Shown here piece after piece: positions 32,204-38,214 of a stretch of 44,502 nt of DNA (position 1 is its first letter; each line of letters starts with the position of its first letter). The notes under the pieces are model-generated. The model worked only from the letters and a program-made list of their open reading frames with translations, did not search any database and was not told where the DNA came from. The stretch is from positions 1 to 44,502 of the IMG/VR virus record IMGVR_UViG_3300031669_000061. The stretch is one strand, 5' to 3'. Source of the stretch: a virus. The position numbers and the translations under genes are program-made.

Positions 32204-32553
32204 AATGGGTCGGTAGTTATTGTCCTGACGGGTCACCTCACTTCTTCATAAGCAACCGCAATATCTATGAGGGCAGTTTGTTTAAGTGTCAGAAGTGTTC
32301 TAAGCATAAGTGGCTTCCTATGCAGTTCAATGAGGCTGTTGTGCTAGAAAGCTTAATGAACAGACATGGTACTGCAACTGGCTATTGTAAGTATCTTGAT
32401 GAACATAGAGAGGCTAAGATACTAGTATCTAAGTTGCAAGATCTCTGGTATGCTAGAAAGCGTATCAGTAATGATAAGGATTTCCTTAAGCTAGTTGTAT
32501 CAATTATGGAGGATAAAGAATACGATAAGGAGGCAACAAATGCAATACCATGA
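31882..32553 (+). CDS. Overprinted basic N-terminus plus zinc-containing C-terminal domain (223 aa)
   Basis: The C-terminal half (about residues 110-223: GSYCPDGSPHFFIS, FKCQKCSKHKWLPMQF, then a helical end) is clearly protein-like and has CxxC zinc ligands. The N-terminal 107 residues lie in another frame over the 152-residue gene and are Lys/Arg/Ser-rich (RGAKGKDKTIG, KSKTGAKSKVSNGSASKR). An AAGGAGGT stands 11 bases before the ATG at 31882, which supports the long form. The alternative is a TTG near 32193 behind GGGAGGAG, giving only the zinc domain. Both forms could be made. Confidence 0.5.
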   Translation: MGNELSLACSEAAQQSVLLAGIRTRVSNSPPIHRDKRKKSTTAITRAKRCSTKASPSKSKTGAKSKVSNGSASKRQGSRQHDKNRKQDRGAKGKDKTIGRSSAELGIEWVGSYCPDGSPHFFISNRNIYEGSLFKCQKCSKHKWLPMQFNEAVVLESLMNRHGTATGYCKYLDEHREAKILVSKLQDLWYARKRISNDKDFLKLVVSIMEDKEYDKEATNAIP

Positions 32554-32770
32554 TGCACTAATCTTAGTAGTAGAAGAGTATGGTAGAGCTTCTACAAAGT
32601 TTGGGCCAATGCTATCTCCTCATGAAGGATTAGCAATCATACAGGAAGAGTTCGAGGAGCTGAAGGCAGAGGTATTCAAGAGCTTTGATGTCAGAGACAA
32701 AGAATGTATGAGAAAGGAAGCTTGGCAGTTAGCAGCAATGGCTCTAAGATTCATGGTTGATTTGTGCTAA
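32540..32770 (+). CDS. MazG-like nucleotide pyrophosphohydrolase
   Basis: A 76-residue protein matching the small all-alpha NTP pyrophosphatase pattern: SPHEGLAIIQEEFEELKAEV (EExxE metal-binding helix), then EAWQLAAMALRFMVDL, where the E...A..A..F..D spacing supplies the next acidic ligands. Such enzymes hydrolyse (d)NTPs or ppGpp to monophosphates and are common in phages. The ATG at 32540 follows AAGGAGGCAACAA. It is short for a MazG, but within the range of phage single-domain forms. Confidence 0.65.
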   Translation: MQYHDALILVVEEYGRASTKFGPMLSPHEGLAIIQEEFEELKAEVFKSFDVRDKECMRKEAWQLAAMALRFMVDLC

Positions 32771-32784
32771 GGAGGATAAAGAAT

Positions 32785-32973
32785 ATGAGCTGCAAACATG
32801 ACTGGCTAGTAAAACCTAGTTACGGTAAAAAGCATTGTTCTAAATGCGGCAAGACTGAGAAACTTCCCAGGTGCCCGACTTGTGGTAGTTTGAACATCAT
32901 TAAGACTGGTGTCTATACTACAAGTTTTCGCAAGTGTCTTGCCTGCGGTGAAGAATGGCAAAGGCAGTTTTAG
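32785..32973 (+). CDS. Double zinc-ribbon mini-protein (62 aa)
   Basis: The product has CKHDW, KKHCSKCGKTEKLPRCPTC and KCLACGEEWQ: seven cysteines in three groups, enough for one or two zinc ribbons. The RCPTCGSLNIIKTG segment resembles rubredoxin-like or TFIIS-type ribbons. I chose the ATG at 32785 behind AAGGAGGATAAAGAAT. Function unknown; it is one of many zinc mini-proteins in this segment. Confidence 0.65.
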   Translation: MSCKHDWLVKPSYGKKHCSKCGKTEKLPRCPTCGSLNIIKTGVYTTSFRKCLACGEEWQRQF

Positions 32974-32982
32974 ATAAGTTGA

Positions 32983-33022
32983 GTTTTACAAAATCAGTAA
33001 TCTGCATCTGAGGAGTATTATG
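32983..33022 (+). repeat. Intercistronic element, copy 1
   Basis: Reads TTTTACAAAATCAGTAATCT then GCATCTGAGGAGTATTATG up to the next start codon. It shares the core TAATCTGC-TC and the preceding T/A-rich TTTACaaaa with two later copies (33250-33290 and 33791-33823). It is the most divergent of the three. Confidence 0.5.
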
Positions 33023-33262
33023 AAAGGATTAGTTATAGCTGGAAGCTATGAAGAATTCAGGCAGGAGTGCTTACTAGCAAAGATAAAGTATTCTGACTAT
33101 GAGTACTTAAGCACATCTAGCAGAATTCGAGGGTGTGCGGATACTACTCTATATCTTCTTGGCCGCCACTGGAATCACTCTGACTTCATACGCAACAGAT
33201 CTAGAATAATAGACCACTGCGAAACTCACAACATCAGAATAAGTCAAAGTTTACTGGATTGA
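33020..33262 (+). CDS. Hypothetical protein (80 aa), phage type
   Basis: Starts MKGLVIAGSYEEFRQECLLA, a beta strand followed by Gly-Ser and a helix, reminiscent of a Rossmann-type half-fold. The middle has YLSTSSRIRGCAD, then a His- and Arg-rich C-terminus. It starts behind GAGGAGTATT. I cannot name a family; nucleotide binding is possible. Confidence 0.55.
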   Translation: MKGLVIAGSYEEFRQECLLAKIKYSDYEYLSTSSRIRGCADTTLYLLGRHWNHSDFIRNRSRIIDHCETHNIRISQSLLD

Positions 33263-33290
33263 TAATCTGCGTCCTCCAAGGAGGATAATG
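33250..33290 (+). repeat. Intercistronic element, copy 2
   Basis: Contains TTTACTGGATTGATAATCTG then CGTCCTCCAAGGAGGATAATG, ending in the start codon of the methyltransferase. The core GATAATCTGCGTC is identical to copy 3. Its CCTCC/GGAGG pair forms a short hairpin that would hide the ribosome site, so it may control translation. Confidence 0.6.
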
Positions 33291-33788
33291 CCTAAGCCAG
33301 TATCAATGATGAAAGGACACACTGATTTATACTACACACCATCCTATGCTATAGATATACTACTTCCATACTTAGATAAATCATGGACTATATGGGAACC
33401 TGCCTGCGGACTTAATAACATAACTCAATATCTTAAAGATAATGGATATACTGTAGTATCATCCGACATAGAAGAGGATTTCATGACTACTAAGAAGAGT
33501 TGTGATGCCATCGTAACTAACCCTCCATACTCAATAAAAGACTTATTCCTAAGACGTTGCTACGAGATAGGACTTTCATTTGCTATGCTACTCCCACTAA
33601 CAGCATTAGAGAGTGAGAATAGGCAATGGCTATACAGAGAGTTTGGATTACAGCTTATTATACCAAATAAGCGGGTTAACTTTATAACATCAGATGGAAG
33701 TGGCTCAGGCAGCTGGTTTGCTACAGCATGGTTTACTATGGGACTCAATCTGCCATCCGACTTAACTTTCGTAATACTGAATAAGTAA
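33288..33788 (+). CDS. Small SAM-dependent DNA methyltransferase (NPPY)
   Basis: The 166-residue product has YYTPSYAIDILLPYL at the N-terminus (motif X), WEPACGLNNITQYL (motif I, SAM binding), VVSSDIEED (motif II) and TNPPYSIKDLFLRR (motif IV, catalytic). NPPY marks N6-adenine enzymes. It is short: a compact domain of the type found in phages, with no visible target-recognition domain. The IVTNPPYS helix and the C-terminal region SGSWFATAWFT complete the fold. It may shield phage DNA from restriction or modify single sites. Confidence 0.75.
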   Translation: MPKPVSMMKGHTDLYYTPSYAIDILLPYLDKSWTIWEPACGLNNITQYLKDNGYTVVSSDIEEDFMTTKKSCDAIVTNPPYSIKDLFLRRCYEIGLSFAMLLPLTALESENRQWLYREFGLQLIIPNKRVNFITSDGSGSGSWFATAWFTMGLNLPSDLTFVILNK

Positions 33789-33790
33789 GG

Positions 33791-33823
33791 ATTTGTAAAA
33801 CTGATAATCTGCGTCTTCCGATA
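33791..33823 (+). repeat. Intercistronic element, copy 3
   Basis: ATTTGTAAAACTGATAATCT then GCGTCTTCCGATAGATAG, at the start of the non-coding segment after the methyltransferase gene. Core identical to copy 2 (GATAATCTGCGTC). No gene follows it directly. Confidence 0.6.
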
Positions 33824-34193
33824 GATAGAACATTAACATAGCAAATAGTACTGACCGTATAGGCGACCTTGTTCTTATCTGACATAGTACTATGCTATCC
33901 AGGTGCGTCCTCAAATATATTATGGGAGTGTATGCTATATGTTTGTGTCGTGTGCTATGTACTCATGTATGAGATAATACTATGGCATATAGTCGCATCA
34001 ATCAACATACTATAAGCATGTATACTATAGCACATACGCAACTATGATTCAGTCCACTATGATTGAACTGTCGAGCATGATTCTGCCAGCATGAATCAAA
34101 GCACATGATATCCAACTCATGAATAAGGAATCATGATTGCAACTGCATCAGTCCAATCGTCAGGAATTTTCTCGATATTATGTCCAGAATGTA
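33824..34193. other. Non-coding segment with palindromes and iterons, putative origin
   Basis: No credible gene occupies this A+T-rich stretch. It has a 12-bp palindrome CATAGTACTATG (33883-33894), an inverted repeat CTCAT-GT-ATGAG (33962-33973), many CATA/CATG/CTATAG elements between 33960 and 34040, and the 14-bp iteron array at 34076-34150. Such dense short repeats between operons fit a replication origin, partition site or regulator array. The helicase gene lies 5 kb away. Confidence 0.5.
34043..34150 (+). repeat. CATGA iteron array, 14-bp spacing
   Basis: CATGA occurs at 34076, 34090, 34104, 34118 and 34132, each exactly 14 bases apart, always followed by an A/T pair, and CATCA follows at 34146 in the same register. 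Two related TATGATT copies precede at 34043 and 34058 with looser spacing. The intervening nine bases are not conserved. This regularity suggests a protein-binding iteron array. Confidence 0.7.
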
Positions 34194-34222
34194 TTGACAA
34201 CGAGAACGTAGCATGATATGAT
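34194..34222 (+). promoter_or_regulatory. Promoter of the 189-residue protein gene
   Basis: TTGACA (34194-34199), 17 bases, TATGAT (34217-34222) with TG-A extended -10. The 10-bp sequence ATCGTCAGGA occurs on both sides of the promoter (34156-34165 and 34229-34238), which could form paired operators. The transcript would have a leader of about 125 bases. Confidence 0.75.
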
Positions 34223-34229
34223 ATGTGTA

Positions 34230-34354
34230 TCGTCAGGATAACAATCACAATCCTGCGAGGACTGGGAAGTGGTAACAGTCCAGTACTTTAACAAATGAAT
34301 AGTGAATCGTTCTCGATTGAACGATAATCAAAACGCTATTCCATAAGGAGAACG
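34230..34354 (+). promoter_or_regulatory. Structured 5' leader with three hairpins
   Basis: Between promoter and gene lie CAGGAT/ATCCTG (34234-34239 with 34250-34255), GGACTG/CAGTCC (34259-34264 with 34276-34281) and ATCGTTC/GAACGAT (34306-34312 with 34319-34325), then TAAGGAGAACG before the ATG. The leader may protect the message or bind a regulator; no known riboswitch is recognised. Confidence 0.5.
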
Positions 34355-34924
34355 ATGGCTAAAGACAAGCCCACAACGCAATCAGTCGTTGAGGAATCAG
34401 TCGCAGATGCACCAGTCGTTGAAGCGCCAATGACACAAGGACAACTCATGGCATCCCTGCAGTCAGCGCTTGACAAGGCCGACTTCAAAGCAGTGGCACA
34501 AATCAGTCGCAAGATTGACACGTTGACCAGAGCCACCGAGAAGGCAGAACTGGACGCCAAGCGGGCAGTACTCGACTCCATGATTGACGAAGTTAAGAAC
34601 GTCATAACGGATGCAGTAACGCCACTGGTAGCATCAGGCAAACTGGATGCAGCAGACGGAATATGGTTCTCATATGACTTTGGCGAACAAGCACCAGTTG
34701 TCCGTCTCATGAGAACTGCCGCCAGAGCCGCCAGAACCAGCACAGGCGCCGCAGGTACAGGGCGAAAGTTCGACATCAGCACCGATGCTATGCTTGCAAA
34801 GTTCGGGGCAGAAGAATACAAAGAAGGCATGACGTACCAGCAAGCATACGAAGGCAACACTGACAAGAACTGGCGCTACAGCATCCGCCAGAAGTTGCTG
34901 AAACTCGAAGGCATCATCTCGTAG
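34355..34924 (+). CDS. Hypothetical protein, isolated, strongly expressed transcription unit (189 aa)
   Basis: Residues 1-25 are acidic and disordered; 26-85 form helices with coiled-coil character (ADFKAVAQISRKIDTLTRAT); a GIWFSYDFGEQAPVVRLMRT strand region and a basic linker AARAARTSTGAAGTGRKF follow; the end (FDISTDAMLAKFGAEEYKEG, NTDKNWRYSIRQKLLK) looks like a compact helical DNA-binding domain. Such oligomerisation-linker-binding layouts occur in nucleoid-associated proteins, but the function is unproven. It has its own promoter, long leader and terminator. Its codons are richer in C and G and contain no CTAG, unlike neighbours, so it may be acquired or codon-adapted for high expression. 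Confidence 0.7.
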   Translation: MAKDKPTTQSVVEESVADAPVVEAPMTQGQLMASLQSALDKADFKAVAQISRKIDTLTRATEKAELDAKRAVLDSMIDEVKNVITDAVTPLVASGKLDAADGIWFSYDFGEQAPVVRLMRTAARAARTSTGAAGTGRKFDISTDAMLAKFGAEEYKEGMTYQQAYEGNTDKNWRYSIRQKLLKLEGIIS

Positions 34925-34935
34925 GCACCAAGAAT

Positions 34936-34967
34936 AGGGACTGTTAGTTACCGCAGTCCCTTTTCTT
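34936..34967 (+). terminator. Intrinsic terminator
   Basis: AGGGACTG (34936-34943) pairs with CAGTCCCT (34954-34961) across a 10-base loop, followed by TTTTCTT. This is a textbook rho-independent terminator 12 bases after the stop codon. Its stem sequence GGACTG/CAGTCC also forms the second hairpin of the same gene's leader. Confidence 0.92.
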
Positions 34968-35076
34968 ATGCTCAGGTTCTAGAAGTAAGGCAGTAAGTAC
35001 TTAGTTGCTTGTTGCATGGCGCAACAGATGAGTTGGCATATTCGGATAGTTGAGGATATAATTTTGCAACAGACGG

Positions 35077-35105
35077 TTGACATAAGTTGGTGTATATGAT
35101 ATAAT
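35077..35105 (+). promoter_or_regulatory. Leaderless promoter
   Basis: TTGACA (35077-35082), 17 bases, TATAAT (35100-35105), with TG-A extended -10. The next ATG (35112) is only six bases after the -10, so the transcript would begin at the start codon; there is no ribosome site. The 34968-35076 gap before it holds no gene that I can support. Confidence 0.85.
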
Positions 35106-35111
35106 AGTAGC

Positions 35112-35306
35112 ATGATTAAAATCAGATGCCCGAACTGCAACAAGGCACACAAGAAGTTGCCTACGTCATGCGTGTCAGACCCTGACATGAAGTGCAGTCC
35201 AGGAGATATGGCAAAGTATCTCAAAGATGCAGGGTTCTGGCAGGAGTTCTGTCAGGAGGCAGATGGACTGCGGCAGGCACTCATAGATGCAGGCAGAAGG
35301 AGGTAG
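35112..35306 (+). CDS. Zinc-finger-like mini-protein (64 aa), leaderless
   Basis: The N-terminus has CPNCNKAHKKLPTSC and a further Cys at position 28, a possible zinc ribbon; the second half is a helix (GDMAKYLKDAGFWQEF, ADGLRQALIDAGRR). Its ATG lies at the predicted transcription start, so it depends on leaderless initiation. The stop precedes the next gene's start by two bases. Function unknown. Confidence 0.6.
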   Translation: MIKIRCPNCNKAHKKLPTSCVSDPDMKCSPGDMAKYLKDAGFWQEFCQEADGLRQALIDAGRRR

Positions 35307-35308
35307 CA

Positions 35309-35527
35309 ATGCTAAAGCAACTGAAAGATGTTAAGTATCCAGATGACTTTAAGTGTCCCAGGGTGTCAGTAGTATCAGATGTTGGTATAAACGAACTTCT
35401 CAATACACTACCGATAAGTGCAGATGAGTTTGTTGGCACTGGCAATACCTTAGTTGTACTGACATCAACAGGATATTTAGAGGTATATATCAAGATAGCA
35501 GAATGCGAAGTCGAAGTACCCTGGTAG
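35309..35527 (+). CDS. Hypothetical protein (72 aa)
   Basis: The ATG at 35309 follows GAAGGAGGTAGCA, which overlaps the end of the preceding gene; a longer frame from 35192 is in the shadow of that gene. The product is beta-rich and acidic (YPDDFKCPRVSVVSDVGINE, TLVVLTSTGYLEVYIKIAEC). No family is recognised. Confidence 0.55.
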   Translation: MLKQLKDVKYPDDFKCPRVSVVSDVGINELLNTLPISADEFVGTGNTLVVLTSTGYLEVYIKIAECEVEVPW

Positions 35528-35541
35528 AAGGAGGTAGCACA

Positions 35542-35616
35542 ATGAGAAGCAAACTATATAGATTGTACCTATACTTAAAGGATGTATGGTACACTATCAC
35601 TCGCCAGAATATGTAG
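35542..35616 (+). CDS. Tiny aromatic peptide (24 aa)
   Basis: A perfect AAGGAGGTAGCACA site precedes the ATG of a 24-codon frame rich in Tyr, Leu and Arg. The ribosome site decides the call; the sequence alone would not. No function is known. Confidence 0.4.
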   Translation: MRSKLYRLYLYLKDVWYTITRQNM

Positions 35617-35633
35617 TAAAGGAGACAGTTAGT

Positions 35634-35933
35634 ATGTCAATCAGACAAGTCTTAACAAACAGTGATAGGCAGCACCTTAGCCAGTCAGACCACTCATACC
35701 TCAAGCGGAAGATTCATGAGGGATGCTTGCTAAGTGAACTCATCCACAAGCCCTACAACAAGCACCTGTTAGCAGAACTGTTATGTATTCTGGACAAGAA
35801 GTCATTGCCTGGACGGGAGACAGGACGGTTCATGATGAGGCAGGTCAGCAGGTTAACAGACGGTATCAGGCATCCCTGTTGCAGGCGTAAGATGACAGCA
35901 GAAGAGATGGTAAAGTATGGAGTAAGGGGGTAA
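35634..35933 (+). CDS. Basic hypothetical protein (99 aa)
   Basis: Starts behind AAAGGAGACAGTTAGT. The product is helical and basic, with His and Cys residues near the end (IRHPCCRRKMTAEEMVKYG). A RNA- or DNA-binding role is possible from charge alone. A longer in-frame start at 35586 overlaps the tiny peptide gene and lacks a ribosome site. Confidence 0.5.
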   Translation: MSIRQVLTNSDRQHLSQSDHSYLKRKIHEGCLLSELIHKPYNKHLLAELLCILDKKSLPGRETGRFMMRQVSRLTDGIRHPCCRRKMTAEEMVKYGVRG

Positions 35934-35939
35934 GCAACT

Positions 35940-36059
35940 ATGATGATAGGATGTTCAGTATGCGGGGAAGTCATTATGACTTGCGAAGACCTGAGCGGTG
36001 AAGAGGTCGAGTACTACATATGCCCGAGCTGTAAAGAAGAAGGTAAGGAGACTGAATGA
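35940..36059 (+). CDS. Zinc-ribbon micro-protein (39 aa)
   Basis: The 39 residues contain CSVC, a single Cys, and CPSC: two CxxC pairs 24 residues apart, enough for one zinc ribbon. It ends ATGA, overlapping the next gene by four bases. There is a weak GGGGGT upstream. Function unknown. Confidence 0.5.
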   Translation: MMIGCSVCGEVIMTCEDLSGEEVEYYICPSCKEEGKETE

Positions 36060-36307
36060 ATACTTACCGATTTGATAGAGAACTAGTCAGTCGTCAGATT
36101 ATCCAGAACTTGAGAGATGCAGGCATGGACATACCAACTGCTGATACTCGAGAGTACATGGATAATCTTGGCAGTTTAGATTCAAAGGACTTGCTAGTAG
36201 TCCTGCTAGAATCACACAATAAGAAGGAGCAGGTGCTTGGCAAGAATATACCAATGACAGAGACAGAGTTATACTTCTTAGAGACAAGGTGTATCAATCT
36301 TAACTGA
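36056..36307 (+). CDS. Hypothetical protein (83 aa)
   Basis: The ATG overlaps the previous stop (ATGA) and follows AAGGTAAGGAGACTGA. The product is helical and acidic-to-neutral (RELVSRQIIQNLRDAGMDIP, SKDLLVVLLESHNKKEQVLG). No family is recognised. Confidence 0.5.
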   Translation: MNTYRFDRELVSRQIIQNLRDAGMDIPTADTREYMDNLGSLDSKDLLVVLLESHNKKEQVLGKNIPMTETELYFLETRCINLN

Positions 36308-36318
36308 GGAGGTATTAT

Positions 36319-36711
36319 ATGTGTTTAGATAAGTTAGCAAAGTTCGAGCCCTGCGAGGTTGGGTACAAGGTCATGAAGATAGATTTTGTAGGTGATCTTC
36401 ATGGAGAGTTCTACAATGGAGAAGTTGTGCCACAGAATGTCTGGCTAGATGAGAAGAAGTTCCGACTTGGCTATTATAGTAAAAGAAGGAGAATTGTAAA
36501 TCCTTGCTGGAATTGTAGCTACCCCTTTGGCTTCCATATCTATCACTACAAGAAGGATGCACTAAGTTGGTGGGCAGATGCATCTTACCAGGTTTGTGTC
36601 AAGGTAGCCATAAAAGAACCAAGAGCAGTCGGCTACCAGAACAACAGGAGAATTACTGTAGCCAAGCAAATCAAGGTCCTCAGCATAGTAAAGCAAGCCA
36701 GCAAATCATGA
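36319..36711 (+). CDS. Conserved-type phage protein beginning MCLDK (130 aa)
   Basis: Starts behind GAGGAGGTATTAT. The sequence MCLDKLAKFEPCEVGYKVMK, then a GEFYNGEVVP strand and PFGFHIYHYKKDALSWWADA resembles a small family of phage proteins of unknown function that share MCLDK, GYKV and GFHI elements. It is alpha/beta with several Trp and Cys. It overlaps the HNH gene start by four bases. Confidence 0.55.
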   Translation: MCLDKLAKFEPCEVGYKVMKIDFVGDLHGEFYNGEVVPQNVWLDEKKFRLGYYSKRRRIVNPCWNCSYPFGFHIYHYKKDALSWWADASYQVCVKVAIKEPRAVGYQNNRRITVAKQIKVLSIVKQASKS

Positions 36712-36974
36712 GCGTTAAGTTATCGCAAGAGAAGCAGCGGCTCAAGTACTTCCTCTTCCGCATGATAGAGAAGTATCAGCCTAACTGTATCATCTGCAAT
36801 AAGCCTTTTGTGAGAGAGGACATACTACCACCAAGAGGTACTGATAACTTAACCGAGCACCATGCTGATGGAGACCATATGAATATGAGTCCTGATAACT
36901 GTGGACTGGCTCACAGGAAGTGCCATAAGTCCTATCATACTAAAGATAATATCAACAAGAAGGAGAAGGTATAA
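36708..36974 (+). CDS. HNH endonuclease
   Basis: An 88-residue HNH nuclease: zinc pair CIICNKPF (Cys27, Cys30), catalytic LTEHHADGDH (His51, His52), SPDNCGLAH (Asn64, His69) and HRKCHKSYH with a further Cys and His. Free-standing phage HNH proteins act as homing enzymes or help terminase cut packaging sites. This copy lies far from terminase and among small genes, so homing or nicking is more likely. The ATG at 36708 overlaps the stop of the preceding gene. Confidence 0.8.
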   Translation: MSVKLSQEKQRLKYFLFRMIEKYQPNCIICNKPFVREDILPPRGTDNLTEHHADGDHMNMSPDNCGLAHRKCHKSYHTKDNINKKEKV

Positions 36975-37057
36975 TGGATATAATCTTTATCATACTAAGT
37001 TTTGCATTTGGCTTTGGAGTAGCAGTAGGAATTACTCAATACTTAACAGAGGTGTAG
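36974..37057 (+). CDS. Small single-span membrane peptide (27 aa)
   Basis: The ATG overlaps the HNH stop (TAATG). The 27 residues are almost one hydrophobic helix (IIFIILSFAFGFGVAVGI) that could span the membrane. It is followed by AGAAGGAGGT for the next gene. Function unknown. Confidence 0.4.
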   Translation: MDIIFIILSFAFGFGVAVGITQYLTEV

Positions 37058-37073
37058 AAGGAGGTAAGTAGTA

Positions 37074-37283
37074 ATGGCTGATCCAACTAAGAAAACATCT
37101 AAGATAGAAGATCTCATAGATGCCACCAACCCATCAGGCAGGAAGCGGATCGAATCTATCGAGTCAGATATCTGTAACTGGTGTGGTAAGCCCGCCACTG
37201 AGTTTAGAGACAGCTTAAGCAGGCAGGAATACACTATCTCAGGATTCTGTCAAGAGTGCCAAGATAAGACTTTTGGAGTGTAA
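37074..37283 (+). CDS. Zinc-ribbon mini-protein (69 aa)
   Basis: Starts behind GAAGGAGGTAAGTAGTA. A basic N-terminus (ADPTKKTSKIEDL) is followed by ICNWCGKPATEF and FCQECQDK, two CxxC pairs that probably bind zinc. Function unknown. Confidence 0.6.
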   Translation: MADPTKKTSKIEDLIDATNPSGRKRIESIESDICNWCGKPATEFRDSLSRQEYTISGFCQECQDKTFGV

Positions 37284-37285
37284 GT

Positions 37286-37498
37286 ATGAATCGACTTCAA
37301 CACTACTGCCATAACTGTAACTCCTGGCTCTGGGATGCTAACATCCACCTACCAAATGGTAAGGTAGTATTCCCTGGTCACTGTGGGTTATACTCTGCTA
37401 TCTGTATCAATGCTATAACTGGCGGTGATACAACTCCGCCTGACTTCTTATCTATAGATGAAGTATATCAGGAGGAGCAAAGTGCCGGAAAGGCCTAA
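37286..37498 (+). CDS. Zinc-containing mini-protein (70 aa)
   Basis: The product contains CHNCNSWLWDANIH and GHCGLYSAIC, giving four cysteines and two histidines. The C-terminus is acidic. It starts two bases after the previous stop with a weak ribosome site (GTAAG), and its end overlaps the next gene. Function unknown. Confidence 0.5.
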   Translation: MNRLQHYCHNCNSWLWDANIHLPNGKVVFPGHCGLYSAICINAITGGDTTPPDFLSIDEVYQEEQSAGKA

Positions 37499-37616
37499 AT
37501 GTTTCTGGTGCCATAAGTCTATCTCAAAGCAAAAGAGCTACATCACTCTATACTATGCACTGAAGGAAAGGAGACACAATGATTTGCCCAATGAAGTTCA
37601 ACTCCCAAACTCTTAG
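37482..37616 (+). CDS. Overlapping small protein (44 aa), GTG start
   Basis: A GTG at 37482 lies behind AGGAGGAGCAAA, inside the end of the preceding gene. The product has CFWCHK and a basic helix (SKQKSYITLYYALKERRH). It overlaps the following gene by 38 bases. The good ribosome site supports it; short length leaves doubt. Confidence 0.45.
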   Translation: MPERPKCFWCHKSISKQKSYITLYYALKERRHNDLPNEVQLPNS

Positions 37617-37770
37617 TGTCGATAGCGTACTACTGAAAGGTACTGGCCAGTGTGAGAGATCTGAGTGTGCTTGGTGGAATGGACGCTTTGGCATATGCTC
37701 CATAACACTAGATGCTTACTTAAAGACAGCTGACCACGAACAAGAAGTGAAACATAGGAAGTCATTATGA
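37579..37770 (+). CDS. Cys-rich mini-protein (63 aa)
   Basis: Behind AAAGGAGACACA. Contains ICPMKF, CERSECAWWNGRFGIC, so four or five cysteines in a pattern (C..C.WW......C) that recurs in phage proteins of unknown function. The C-terminus is charged and ends by ATGA overlap with the next gene. Confidence 0.5.
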   Translation: MICPMKFNSQTLSVDSVLLKGTGQCERSECAWWNGRFGICSITLDAYLKTADHEQEVKHRKSL

Positions 37771-37967
37771 AGAGCCAAAAGCGCCTATCTTATAGCTGGC
37801 AATTACCACCTACTGCCAAGCAGAGCAGTGCTATAACTAGACTAGCACAAGCACTTGGCATCAGAGAGTACATAGAAGATACTCCCTCCAACAGATGGGA
37901 AGCTAGACGACTAATCAATGATCTAAGGAATAAGATAAAATTGAATGAACAGAAGAAAGGTAAGTAG
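37767..37967 (+). CDS. Small basic hypothetical protein (66 aa)
   Basis: Overlaps the previous gene by four bases (ATGA). The sequence YSWQLPPTAKQSSAITRLAQ, then ALGIREYIEDTPSNRWEARR resembles short phage helical proteins; helix-rich and strongly basic, so nucleic-acid binding is plausible. No catalytic motif. Confidence 0.5.
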   Translation: MKSQKRLSYSWQLPPTAKQSSAITRLAQALGIREYIEDTPSNRWEARRLINDLRNKIKLNEQKKGK

Positions 37968-37969
37968 CT

Positions 37970-38203
37970 ATGTCCTTTGATGTAGTTCCTATGCCACTCG
38001 GCAAGATAATACCTGACCTGACAAGCAGCTACAATCATAATGATGAAGGTACTCCTGACTGGATGGTAGTCCTATGTCCCAACTGCAACTCAGACCATGT
38101 ATGCTGCTTAGATCCAGAACACAACAGAGATCTAGATGAGCCAGCAGGCCGATGGTTCTGTATCAGCTGCCATGATAGTTGGGAGTATAAGAGAGATGAA
38201 TAA
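37970..38203 (+). CDS. Zinc-ribbon protein (77 aa)
   Basis: Starts behind AAAGGTAAGTAGCT. Contains VLCPNCNSDHVCCL and WFCISCHDSW, a classical CxxC...CxxC ribbon with an intervening acidic loop (DPEHNRDLDE). Probably binds DNA, RNA or a protein partner. Function unknown. Confidence 0.6.
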   Translation: MSFDVVPMPLGKIIPDLTSSYNHNDEGTPDWMVVLCPNCNSDHVCCLDPEHNRDLDEPAGRWFCISCHDSWEYKRDE

Positions 38204-38214
38204 GGAGGTGAGCA

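Noticed and set aside
34043-34150. CRISPR array
   Set aside because: The regular unit is only 14 bases with five conserved positions and no spacer-sized inserts; iterons are a better reading.
36708-36974. HNH protein as the terminase-associated packaging nuclease
   Set aside because: It is 6 kb from the terminase block on the other strand and among small early genes, so homing or nicking is more likely.
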